DNA of 64,000 bases from Heloderma charlesbogerti (Eukaryota > Chordata > Lepidosauria > Squamata > Helodermatidae). Numbering within the stretch: position 1 is the first letter of the stretch; every line of letters begins with the position of its first letter. Under the pieces are notes generated by a model, which saw only the letters and a program-made list of their open reading frames with translations, ran no database searches and was not told the origin of the DNA. Shown here piece after piece: positions 13,576 through 23,591 of this stretch. The stretch is from positions 118,282 through 182,281 of the forward strand of contig JANEZZ010001640.1 of NCBI GenBank assembly GCA_026122225.1. The letters are read 5' to 3'. Both the position numbers and the translations under genes were made by a program.

Positions 13576-13588
13576 ACTTTTATCACTG

Positions 13589-13904
13589 GAAAGAAAAGGA
13601 AAGGTTCCTCCTGTGCAAGCACTGAGTCATTACTGACTCCTAGACGGATGGATGCTGCTTTCGCTGGCGTTTTCATGGCAGACTATAGTGGGGTGGTTTG
13701 CCATTGCCTTCTCCAGTCGTGACTACCTTTCCCTTAGCAAGCTGGGTACTCATTTTACCAACCTCAGAAGGATGGAAGGCTGAGCTGACCTGAGCCGGCT
13801 ACCTGGGACCCAGCTTCCGCTGGGATCGAACTCAGGTCGTGGGGAGAGTTTTGGTTGCAATACTGCCGCCTACCACTCTGTGCCACGTGAGGCTCTGACC
13901 AGTC
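13589..13904 (-). mobile_element. Complete tRNA-derived SINE with BovB-like tail
   Basis: Read on the minus strand, the head (13895 downwards) carries a tRNA-like A box (GTGGCACAGAGTGG) and a B box (GAGTTCGATCC), the RNA polymerase III promoter pair. A tRNA-unrelated body follows, then a 3' tail (GTCAGTAATGACTCAGTGCT, then CCTTT-type simple sequence). A 10-bp TSD, TTTATCACTG, flanks it at 13579-13588 and 13905-13914, so the copy is full length. Family knowledge: squamate Sauria-type SINEs have BovB-related tails; I assign it there with some doubt over the subfamily name. Confidence 0.8.
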
Positions 13905-13914
13905 TTTATCACTG

Positions 13915-15055
13915 ACTGGTTCAGAAAAGAAAATGTGAGAGGGCCACATCCTTGAGATGTGGCAGTCTGCCTTTTGACTCAAGAAAGGCAAACCCTGTGA
14001 TGGTCAAGTCAAGGTTCCAATTTCCCTTACCCATCAAGGATGTTCCTTGTCATCTGCACTCTTTATTCTTTGTACAGAAACATTAGCATGTGCAATGAGA
14101 TCTACTATTAAACTTAAAGGAATTGCAGAAAGGATAACTTCAATCGACTCCCAACATAAGTGAATGATATTGTACTTGCACTAACAAATCCTGAAATGCC
14201 AGTGTGCAAATCACTGCAGGGAAATTTTATAATATTTATTTATTGAAAGCATTTCCATACCACTTTTAAATTTAAAATACTTCCAAATTGCAGATGTTTC
14301 AGGTTATAAACCAACCAAACAAAAATGACAACTCTTGGAGCATATGCACAGTGTCAGGCTTATACTAGAGTGGTGCAGCTACACACTTCCAGAGTCCAGA
14401 GTCGACCAGGCATGTGTTGCAAGGAGGAACATTAGCATGCACCAAGGCCTAGTTCTCACTGGAAGTAGTAAATCTATGGCTGGGCTGCACTATATCAGTG
14501 CTTACATAATTGGATGCTCCTCCATACAACCCTTCCTGCCCCAGGCTCTGCACAGAAAAGTATCAGAGAGAAACTAGGTTGGAGCCCTTCTCCCTGAAAT
14601 ATATGTATTTATTTAGTTTATATGGCCATCCATCAACAGACATCCTCTAGGCAGCTTACAGAGCAAAAGTACACAAAACAAATACAATAGTAAAGAATAC
14701 AATATCGATCTAGTTTCCGATATAAAAGGTAGGGTGGGGGAATGTTTTTGAATGGTACAGCATCAACCCTGTGAGCCCTCACATACAGTTTAAAGTGGAA
14801 CAGCCCAGACACAGGTTTATCACATCAGTGGAAACTAGGCTTAAATACCTGGTTTATATTGTAATAGCTGAAGTTTACACTTCCACAATTTGGCCTTTAT
14901 GCAGCTACAGCAGGGCATGCTTTTTCTTCAGATTCTGTCACATGCCTTTAGTTAAACATTAATCATCTTCATTAGCAATTGCTTAGCCACTTAACATAGA
15001 TGCCAAGATCATCATTACATACAAGAAGATAGCCAACCATTTGATTACCTCTGGG
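13915..15055. other. No gene; degenerate LINE-tail-like fragments
   Basis: Two AT-rich scraps (about 14228-14290 and 14600-14700, the second with GGCAGCTTACAGAGC) resemble decayed LINE 3' ends. The assignment is weak. Otherwise unique-looking. Confidence 0.35.
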
Positions 15056-15058
15056 AAG

Positions 15059-15242
15059 GGCCATAGCTCAGTGGCAAAGCTTGGCATGCAGAAATTCCCA
15101 GGTTCAATCCCTATTATCTCCAGGTAGGGCTGGGAATGACGCCTGTCTGAAAACCTAGAGAAGTGCTGCCAGTCAGCGTATAGAAATACTGAGCTAGATG
15201 TACCAATGGTCTGACTCCATATAAAGCAACTTCTTTATGTTC
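15059..15242 (+). mobile_element. tRNA-derived SINE, second family, copy 1
   Basis: The head GGCCATAGCTCAGTGGCAAA has an A box (TAGCTCAGTGG), with a B box (GGTTCAATCCC) at about 15103-15113. The body includes CTCCAGGTAGGGCTGGGAA and the tail ends ATAAAGCAACTTCTTTATG. A second copy at 54172-54358 aligns along its whole length. It is not a tRNA gene: there is no acceptor-stem closure, and the transcript-like body continues past the tRNA part. Confidence 0.75.
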
Positions 15243-15249
15243 TTTTGAC

Positions 15250-16330
15250 TATAAAACTGTGATCCCCCCCTTGTGATAGTAAATCATCCAAATCCTGCAG
15301 TAGTTCTAAGCTTCTCAGAGCATCCTCAAACAATGTGGAGATATACAGCACCTACATTTGCCTGAAGACACACATTATGGGAAAGAGAGTATTTCCACAA
15401 AAGGTAAAGGGATAAAACTATCAAGTATAAACAAATCTAACATGAAATCACTTACCACGTACATAAACATCAGATGTAACATTCTTAGCAAAAATACTGT
15501 CTATTATTCAAAAACATTAAATATTATTTCATCATACTGAATGGATTTTTCCCACATATCTGCCTAAGAATTTAGAAGAACTAATTTGTTGGCAGTGATT
15601 GAGTTGTAGCAGCTGCTTTCAGTTCTGGGTCACTTTACTCTGCTTTATCCTGCCTAATCTACTTTCTAATGAGATATTTGTTTTAACTTGTAATTGATTT
15701 CTTGATTGACCAATCAAAAAGAAAGATTAAATGAACTGTTGACAAAAAGAGAGAGAACTGATAGCATACCATAGTGCATTGCATTTGGCTTGCCTGTTAG
15801 AGCAATGAAATGTCAACAAGAATGTAAGTGATCAACCCAGAGATAGGAGCTTGTATCTCTTCCATTATTCTACAGCTTGTACTAAGACCTTTTAACCACC
15901 CACTAGCCATTTTAATTAACCCTCTATGATATATTTGTAGAAACAGTTCCTAGTATATATTAACCCTAAAGCCTTTTGTCGCCCCATTAACTTATATCAA
16001 GCATTACCACATGGATTATATATAGCCCCGGACTGCACTCATTTTCTCATTCTGCATCTAGTTTCCTGGTTTGTACTGAAATTATATTGTTGCTTACCTA
16101 CTAATTCTGTCTGGTTGTTAAAATTAAAATTTGTCTTAATTTGAAATCGGATCTCATCTCTTTTTACTTGTGTGGACTGAATTTTGAGGTTCAGAATATA
16201 TCAGTACTTTGGGAGAAAGATGCTGAATAATAACAAAACTTACTACTTTAGCTATAAAGGAGAGCTATTTTGGAGAATTATAATGTCTGACAAGCTATTC
16301 CAACAATCCACATGGAAGAAGCTGACTCTT
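15250..16330. other. No gene or classifiable repeat seen
   Basis: AT-rich DNA; no open frame or repeat I can classify. Confidence 0.4.
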
Positions 16331-16332
16331 TG

Positions 16333-16716
16333 GCCCTATGCAGGTATTACTCAAAGGAAGGGAAAATGTGAGTACAAAGGAACTGCATGGCCACAGCTTT
16401 TAGCTTTGTCCTCACTGTTGCACAGCTGCCTCTGGTTTCCCATATGTTCAGGTGAATTTCTGCAGCAGGGAGCCAGCTCTACTCATATAGGCTCCTGTGT
16501 AATTTGGACCTCTGGAAATGAGGAAATCAGGGTTATCAATCACGTGTTCAGCCCACACAAGTAGAGCTGGCTTCCCACTGCAGAAGTTCTCCCTGGACAC
16601 GTGGGAAGTCGGAAGCAGCTGCATGCCAGTTGAGGAAAAAGTTGAGGAAAAGGTGCAGTCATGAATTCCCTTTGTACTCACACTGCCCCTTCATACAAGT
16701 AAAGCCTGCATAGGGC
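16333..16716. mobile_element. MITE with ~55-bp imperfect terminal inverted repeats
   Basis: The left end GCCCTATGCAGGTATTACTC and the right end (reverse complement GCCCTATGCAGGCTTTACTT) stay alignable for about 55 bp through GTGAGTACAAAGG. Inside, GAGCCAGCTCTACT (about 16470) and AGTAGAGCTGGCTTCC (about 16561) form a second inverted pair. No transposase is encoded. The superfamily is unknown. Confidence 0.65.
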
Positions 16717-16883
16717 TATTGTCAAACCATAAACCAGGGGTACGGAATCTCAGCCCGAGGGCTGAATTCAATCTCAGAGAAGCTCTTGGGGGCCGCATTC
16801 CAGTTATTGGGGGTGTTGAAAGCAAAGAGAGTTGAGCCAATGACAAAAGGGGCTGGGCCAACAATACAAAACAGTACCAGCAT

Positions 16884-17533
16884 GTTGTTGTTGTTGTTCA
16901 GTCGTTCAGTCGTGTCCGACTCTTCGTGACCCCATGGACCATAGCACGCCAGGCCTTCCTGTCCTGCGTTCTCTCCCGGAGCGTGCTCAAGTTCATATTC
17001 ATTGCATCTGTGATGCTATCTAGCCATCTCATCCTCTGCCGTCCCCTTCTCCTTTTGCCTTCAGTCTTTCCCAGCATCAGGGTCTTTTCCAGAGAGTTTT
17101 CTCTTCGCATTAGGTGGCCAAAATATTGGAGCTTCAGCTTCATTATCTGTCCTTCCAATGAGCAGTCAGGGTTGATTTCCTTTAGGATGGACTGATTTGA
17201 CCTCCTTGCGGTCCAGGGGACTCGTAAGAGTCTTCTCCAGCACCACAGTTCGAAAGCATCAATTCTTCGGCGCTCAGCCTTCCTTATAGTCCAGCTCTCA
17301 CAGCCATACATTACTACTGGGAAAACCATAGCTTTGATTAGACGGACCTTTGTCGGCAAGGTGATGTCTCTGCTTCTTACTATGCTGTCTAGGTTGGCCA
17401 TAGCTTTCCTCCCAAGGAGCAAGCGTCTTTTAATTTCATGGCTACAGTCACCGTCTGCGGTGATCTTGGAGCCCAAGAAAGTAAAATCTGTCACTGCTTC
17501 CATTTCTTCCCCTTCTATATGCCAGGAAGTGAT
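16884..17533 (-). mobile_element. 5'-truncated BovB LINE inserted in hAT-like MITE
   Basis: On the minus strand this is the last ~650 bp of BovB, ending in GAGTCGGACACGACT and an AAC-repeat tail at 16884-16895. The 201-codon frame at 16898-17503 is uninterrupted through the terminal RT/C-terminal region. That makes it the best preserved 3' copy in the window, although it lacks endonuclease and RT core. The host site, read from sibling MITEs, is CCAGCAT|ATTTTAGC. No TSD beyond an ambiguous 'AT' is visible. Confidence 0.92.
16898..17503 (-). pseudogene. BovB RT C-terminal fragment (open, 201 codons)
   Basis: The frame encodes the region downstream of the RT palm: EAVTDFTFLGSKITADGD, then the MYGCESW and RRIDAFELWCWRRLLRVPW blocks, then the basic C-terminal KRRRGRQRMRWLD. 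It lies inside the truncated insertion, has no promoter, and lacks the catalytic YADD, so it is a dead fragment rather than a gene. At the position where two other copies carry TGA it reads CGA (ERRRI). Confidence 0.9.
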
Positions 17534-17769
17534 ATTTTAGCTTAAAGCTATGCCAGTAACTACGCCTTGGGAGAGACATTTCACCCTTTTAAAATGGAGA
17601 AAAACCTGCACAAACACTAGGAAACCACCAAATGATAGGTAGTTTGGGAAGGAGGTGGGGCCAGGGGAAGGGGATATGGCCATTTGAGGAACCCCAGAGA
17701 GCCAGATTAGGACCCCAGGAGGGCCATATTTGACCCCCAGGCCTGAGGTTCCCCACTTCTGCCATAAAC

Positions 17770-18395
17770 CCACTGTACATCAAATGTTAAATGAGTAAAT
17801 ACATTTCCTCCTATCAAATATTGCAATGTATGCTACTAATTCTTCTGGGTATCACTTTACTTACTTCCTGATCCTGTAAAGTGTTTAGAATAGGCCACAT
17901 AAACTAAGATAGTAGTGCCATTTTGTGGCTGATATTTCACCTGTGTCCTAAAGACAACCTGGGTTGTTGGGCTGGCAAGGAGTAAATCACTGCAACTGCA
18001 CTGGCTACAGATGCTCTTGACTAAGCAACATATATCATGTAAAGCTATGACGTGACATATACATGATCCACAAAGCCTGTGTGGCCAAAACAAGGTTCTT
18101 CAATGCATTATAATCACCACAAAGTTAGATGACTTGCAGATTTGCACTGCCACAAGGGACTGCAACCAAACAAGGATAACCTCTTGGACAATGTGCTACT
18201 ATATTTATGTTGGTGCAAGCAACCACTTTGCCTGTCTTTAGGATCAAGGTTTCTTTTGGATGGAAAAATGTCTGGGAGTAGGCAACTGGAAATAATCATT
18301 ATTCAAATGTGACTTCTTTGGCTGAGGCCCTGATATCTATAATAAATTGTATTTGAATCACTCAGGTATGCTATTCCCTACGGTGGAATAGGGAA
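17770..18395. other. No gene or classifiable repeat seen
   Basis: AT-rich unique-looking DNA between the split hAT element and the SINE cluster. Confidence 0.4.
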
Positions 18396-18397
18396 TA

Positions 18398-18660
18398 CCA
18401 ACACAACTGGCTGGGGACACCTTTACCTTTACCTTCTTCTGCCAACCTAGCAGTTCGAAAGCAAGAAATTGCAAGTAGATAAATAGGTACCGCCTCGGCG
18501 GGACAGGTAACAGCGTTCTGTGCACCTCAGTGTACAGTCATGCTGGCCACATGACCACGGAAGTATCTTCGGACAGCGCTGGCTCTTCGGCTTAGAAATG
18601 GGGATGAGCACCGCACCCTAGAGTCGGACACGACTGGTTGGGGACACCTTTACCTTTTTA
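18398..18660 (+). mobile_element. BovB-tailed SINE: orphan tail plus 5'-truncated copy
   Basis: A SINE 3' tail (ACTGGCTGGGGACACCTTTACC, 18405-18426) is followed directly by a head-truncated copy starting near 18436 (CTGCCAACCTAGCAGTTCG). That copy ends GAGTCGGACACGACTGG, then ACACCTTTACC. The terminal GAGTCGGACACGACT is identical to the BovB 3' motif, the signature of BovB-dependent SINEs. The antisense copy at 52676-52925 matches closely. The tRNA-like head is absent. Confidence 0.82.
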
Positions 18661-18664
18661 TGCA

Positions 18665-20940
18665 TAGAGACCTATGGAAATATCAAGGCCTATGTCAATC
18701 ATGGATTAAAATCAACAAGAGGATCACAGACAGCCTGTGGTCCAGTCAGCAAATTGATGGTTGTGGGCAATTCAGGCAATTTAAATATACAGCTTAAAGA
18801 GAAGTTTCTTGTTAAGCCATATATTAAGCCATTTCGCATTTCTTGTTAGACTATGAGAAAACAAACGTTGGCAAAGGAATACAAAAGGCAGTCAGAGTGG
18901 AAAGCTAATCAATACACTTTTGCCAACGTTTAACAGAAGTTTCCTGGTAGAGTTCCTAACCAATTAAGAAAAAACATCTCAAAATTCAGAACTATCACTA
19001 CAGAACTACTACAAAGTGTGTTCCAGAAGAAAGTTGTTATTTTATATTTCATAAAAATAACACAGTTGTGAAGCCTATATTAATTCCATGGATGGAGGGA
19101 GTGGTGTGAAAAACAAGGAAACATCACTGTGAGTGGACTTGTGGAAATATCCATGACAAAACGCACCAAACGTAGCTCAGAAATTCTTTTAGAGAAAAAA
19201 AAGTCTTTTATAATAACCACACAAAAGAAACGATTTCTGCTTCACTAAGTCCTTTTCACTGTTCAGGAAGCCCCTCATTAACAATTAACATCAACATAAT
19301 AAACCGTATTTACCACTGCAGGTTCTCCCAGCAAACCCTTTCCCTGGGGAATTCAAATTTATATCTCAATACCAATTATATAATCTGCCAATCATTTCCC
19401 TCTGTTCAGCTTTCATCTTTCACATTCAGTTCGAGACGCTATACTTGAGAACTTCGTGATGATGCATGCGTGTGCGTGGGGAATTTGATCGGATGTGATG
19501 ACAGTGGGGAAAATGAAATTGATGATGTTAGTGGCGGGTACGCAATCTAACAAAAAACAAAAATTGCTCCTTAAATTTCTCTGGTTCTCTGGTATGAATA
19601 TTCTTCAGGAAAAATGGAGGGTGTAGTATAGGACATGGTCGTTTTTTTTAAGCCTGAGTTTTGCCTTCTCAATTTTTAAAGTGACAAATCATTAGAAATT
19701 GTATTTCTATTGTTCATTACTTTCTCTGCATGACACTGAAAAGCTGGACCAAGATATTTTTTTTATGCAGGGTAGACAAAACCCTTAGCAGAGGGGACCA
19801 CAACAGGAGCTAAGAACCAGTTGTTGAAACGAGCCAATTTGGGGTATAAAAACCTTTAGGGGCAAACTGAACTCTCTTTATAAAAGTGTCACAAAGAACT
19901 GCCTCTGGTCCAGTCTCCTCAGTCCGTCTAGTGGACAGCACAGGAGTCACCAGTCTTATGTAAGAGTACATCCAAACTGCATTGTGCTCATTTTAATTAT
20001 TGTTTCCTAGCCTTCCCCCCTCCCTTTAATTCAGAGCATATACAATGTATTCCAGGTCTTCTCTTCCAGGTTATTTCCACTGGAGACAATGACTAGTCCT
20101 TGATGGGATGCCGATTCCTTGGGAAATCCATATGGTTGCATAATTCACAGCCTCATGGGGTAGCCTCATGGAAAAGCAGCTCCCACATAGCTGTGGTTAC
20201 ATCTAAAGAACAAACAATGAACAATTCATAGGTGTTTTTTTTTTTTTAAGTTCACATTTCACAGGATATTTGCATAACTTGTCCATGCTGCTGATACAGC
20301 AGATTTCTATGGATTTCTCTAGTCTCTGGAGCAGTAAATCCATTCAGGTGGGTTGCAAAGCCAGAACTGATTACACATGTAAAAGGATACCTGTTCTCTA
20401 TCATCTGCAACTCTGATGAGAAACAGGAGCAATTGGGTCTGTTAGAACTCAGTATTTTAGATTCCAGCATTCTTCATATTGTTGATGATCTTGGAGCATA
20501 GGTTTGAAAGTAAACACACAGAACCCAAGCCATTATTCTACACTTGTTTAAAAACAATGGCATCTAGACAAATGGCGTAGCCTTTGACACCCAGCCACCA
20601 CCACTTGGTATCAAGAGAACTCCCTGCAGAAGCAGGGAACAAATCATTAGGTTCAAGATTCAAGATAGATGAGTCAGGGTGCCAAGCAGTGACTTCAGCA
20701 TAGTATCTGATTATAAGCTGTGCATTACACAAGGCAGGGCACCCTAGCTAGGAGAGCAACAGAGTTTTCAGCTCCTACGGAAAATAGGTCTGATTTTCTA
20801 GCAGCTAAGATATAATTTAAATACAGTTTTGCACAAAGACAACTTATTATACCTACTTATTATACCTGCATGGAGCACAAAACGTCATTAAAAATTACAT
20901 GTGCCAATTCATTCAGGTACACATGGATTTCACAAAGTGG
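18665..20940. other. No gene or classifiable repeat seen
   Basis: AT-rich DNA. A short inverted pair, AAACGTTGGCAAA and TTTGCCAACGTTT, lies at about 18863 and 18918. No coding similarity in the short open frames. Confidence 0.4.
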
Positions 20941-20946
20941 GTTGAG

Positions 20947-21110
20947 GTCATAGAATCACAGAATCATAGGGCTGGAAGGGGCCTACAAGACCACTGAATC
21001 CAATCCCCTGCTTGATGCAGGAAACCTGATTCCCAGGCAGTCTCCCATCCAAGTACTAACCAGGGCTGACCCTGCTTAGCTTCCAAGATCAGACAAGATC
21101 AACTTTGTCC
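20947..21110 (-). mobile_element. 5S rRNA-derived SINE with CR1-type tail
   Basis: On the minus strand, positions ~21108-21036 match about 73 nt of vertebrate 5S rRNA, from GATCTCGTCTGATC through GATGGGAGACCGCCTGG. This keeps the internal promoter regions equivalent to box A (AAGCTAAGCAGGGTC) and box C (TGGATGGGAGACTGCCTGG). The first ~30 nt of 5S are missing. The 3' half (21030-20947) is the CR1 3' terminus, GGTCTTGTAGGCCCCTTCCA and then ATGATTCTGTGATTCTATGA. The same CR1 end occurs alone at 26112. Confidence 0.8.
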
Positions 21111-21124
21111 TTATCATGGTTGGA

Positions 21125-21915
21125 TAATGAATTTCAAAAGACAGACAAAGAGATGCTTAATTTAGCTCCATGAGTTCAGAAGGCTGTTTGTTTCCCTGGG
21201 AGTGGTCTTACTAGAGCTAAATGTGCTTCTGAGAAATTAAAGACAACTGAAGACAGTGAGTTAAGTTTCAGCCTTTGGGAGTCAGATGCCTATGCAGTCC
21301 AATTTTCCCAATGTTTCTAGCAAAACTCAGGATCAGCAGTCCAAAACACTCTCAGTCACAGCTGGAAACAGAAATCTAGTATTCCTAGTTGCACTTATTG
21401 CGGCTTACAGAGTTAAAAATAATAATTTAGTCTGAAAGAATTAAATAATTCTTGCATGTTTGGCTTCTCCAGCTGAAATAAATGGACACTATAGATTCCT
21501 CACCTGAGATGAGTCACTTATCATCATTATCATTACCATTATATAGTATTATACTTACTAGGGATGTTTACCAATCACAACATTTGGTTCAGGTACCAAT
21601 TCAAAAAAAGCCCAAGTCACCTCAGACTGATTTGGAGGCCACCCAATTCAAATCCAAATCTCAATTAAGAAATCCAAAGAAATCCATAATGCTTCTCACT
21701 GACTATCACTGGAAATCAACAAATGGCTATAATGTTGTTGCTGTTTGATGGAATTCTATCAGCTTTGAAGGAATTGCAGCTCCTTATAAAGCTAGCCACA
21801 TTCTATAGAAATAAATGCAGGGAATTTTGTGCTAGGTGCCTTTAAATTGGGGGGGGATGTCTTTAAGGGGACAACCAATAACTTTTTAAATTTTTTGTAG
21901 AATTTGATGACGTCT
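21125..21915. other. No gene or classifiable repeat seen
   Basis: AT-rich DNA leading up to the first solo LTR. Confidence 0.4.
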
Positions 21916-21920
21916 GCAAG

Positions 21921-22505
21921 TGTCACATTCTTTTGTCCTCCCCCTTCGCAATCAACACACTCCAAGATACCAGGCTTCAGGCTCACTACTTTATTAGTTA
22001 ACGGACAGGTCCTTTACAAATGCAAATTCTAGGAAACTCTCAGGCCACAAAGGAAACAGCTACTCCACACAATTACGAATACCAATGCAGGAGCCAGAAG
22101 TGGAAGTTAGAGAAGTTGCCAGCAGTTTGAAACAAGAACTTCCTGGCTAGACTAGCTTAGGGGGGATGCCTCTCCCTTACAGTTGCTCCCTCCTACATAG
22201 ACTATCACACATAGCCAACCTGGTAGAGGGTCTGAGCTCTGCCTCTAACTTTTCCCACTTTGCTCTGCGATGGACCTTAGCATCCCTCAAGTCATGCCCC
22301 TCACTCTCCTCCTCCCCTGAGACCTGGGTTCTCCTGGAGAAGGAAAGGGGGGCCCTCTGGTTGAGCCATCTGTGTGCCAAGGTCTTGCGAAGAAGGCCTT
22401 GCCATATCTAAGCTCACTAGGGAGGGAGCCTCCCCTGGTTCTGGCTGTTCCCATTCTGAGTCTGAGCTGCTAACAATCTCCACACGCTCAGATTCACTCC
22501 TGACA
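21921..22505 (-). mobile_element. Solo LTR 1 (gypsy/ERV-like), 585 bp
   Basis: Bounded by TGTCAC...CTGACA, with 5-bp flanks GCAAG (21916-21920) and GCAGG (22506-22510), a TSD with one mismatch. It aligns with solo LTR 2 (23592-24158) along its length in the same orientation: both have GCTCTGCCTC/CC near the middle and the TCTGAGCTGCTAAC block near the + strand right end. Minus orientation is inferred from a polyadenylation-like signal in LTR 2. No internal gag/pol or partner LTR with the same TSD is present. Confidence 0.8.
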
Positions 22506-22976
22506 GCAGGCATAGTTGCCCCATTATGAGGGCTCAGACCTATTAAGTTTCAGATGAATAGGTGCAGCGGTTTTGTGTAAGAGCAGCCTTTACAGTTTGG
22601 GCACTTCCAAAAAGGGACACATTTATCCCTCTATGTTTTTTGTGGGCAACTAATATGAAAATGGCATATATCATAGAAATGTTCCTAGGCAAAAACCTGC
22701 AAAAAAAAATTCAGAAGGATAGGTGGGAGGGCTTAGAGATTTATAATGAATGGAACACAGTTTAAGGCTTTTATGTTTTCTGCTCAACTGGCACCAAAGT
22801 CACAGAAAGTGAAATAAGACAAGGGTGAATGATGGAAGTGGAGCATACAGTGGCAGAAGCAGAAGGACTTGAACATCCAGCATTTTCCAAGCAAGTATTC
22901 TCACTCTCCCAGGTCCCATAGACTCTGTCAAAAATCTTCTTAATGTCCCTACTCTAATGTCCCTACCCTAATGGCA

Positions 22977-23455
22977 GACTCTACCAGAACCTCATGCCCA
23001 GGAGCTAAGTGTGGCTCCCTGGGGGTCTAAGTGTGGCTCCCTGGGGGTCTAAGTGTGGCTCCCTGGGGGTCTAAGTGTGGCTCCCTGGGGGTCTAAGTGT
23101 GGCTCCCTGGGGGTCTAAGTGTGGCTCCCTGGGGGTCTAAGTGTGGCTCCCTGGGGGTCTAAGTGTGGCCCACTGGAGTTCCCCAGAAGGCCCCACTCCC
23201 TTTCCCCGGCCTCACCCCCTTTCCCCAACCACTGAACATTTGGTGGTTTCCTGGTGTTTATGCAGTTTTTTTCTCCATTCTAAAAGGCTGAAATATCTCT
23301 CCTAAGGCTTTAAGCAACTTTAAGCTAAATAAGAGCTTTAAACTAAAATATGCCTACCCATTTTACCTTGGCCCACCCACCAGTGGAATGTGGCCCCCCC
23401 GAGCTGGTCCAAAATGGAATTCACCCCTTTGACTGAAAGTGGTTCTGTACCCGTG
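22977..23455 (-). mobile_element. hAT-like MITE (family A), copy 2, expanded by minisatellite
   Basis: The reverse complement from 23455 aligns with copies at 16735, 24294 and 42305: start CACGGGTACAGAACC, the middle TATTTTAGTTTAAAGCTC, GGAAACCACCAAATG, then GGCCTTCTGGGGAACTCC. The far end, homologous to GGCCAGATCTGGCCCC in siblings, has expanded into the 22-bp tandem array at 23005-23158. The terminal ~28 bp (22977-23004) survive degenerately. No TSD is recognisable. Confidence 0.8.
23005..23170. repeat. 22-bp minisatellite, 7 exact copies plus a partial
   Basis: The unit CTAAGTGTGGCTCCCTGGGGGT (22 bp; first 20: CTAAGTGTGGCTCCCTGGGG) starts at 23005, 23027, 23049, 23071, 23093, 23115 and 23137 without a mismatch. 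An eighth partial unit at 23159 diverges after CTAAGTGTGG. Identity between units implies recent expansion or homogenisation. Confidence 0.97.
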
Positions 23456-23591
23456 GTAGAGAGAACTAGCAAAGAACACTGACCTCTGGAACAGTCCTGT
23501 GATATATTACTTCAACATCCCTCCCACAAAGCACTGTGACAGGAGAGTCCTGGTAAAACCATCCACTGTGATTAGAGCCTAAAGCTGTCAG

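Larger units (their letters stand above)
16735..17761 (+). mobile_element. hAT-like MITE (family A), copy 1, split by BovB
   Basis: Ends are CAGGGGTACGGAATCTC and GAGGTTCCCCACTTCTG. A perfect 8-bp TSD, CCATAAAC, flanks the composite at 16727-16734 and 17762-17769, as expected for hAT transposition. The element's own sequence is 16735-16883 plus 17534-17761 (about 377 bp). The middle is a BovB insertion. Sibling copies at 24294 and 42305 show the uninterrupted form. Non-coding; the autonomous partner is not in this window. Confidence 0.85.

Noticed and set aside
15059..15135. tRNA gene candidate (A and B boxes)
   Set aside because: The acceptor stem does not close and the sequence continues into a SINE body; the copy at 54172 shares the same body.
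21036..21108. 5S rRNA gene
   Set aside because: The first ~30 nt and the 3' end are missing and it is fused to a CR1 tail; a SINE-type derivative, not a 5S gene.
23005..23170. CRISPR-like array
   Set aside because: The 22-bp units are contiguous with no spacers, and the context is vertebrate; it is a minisatellite.
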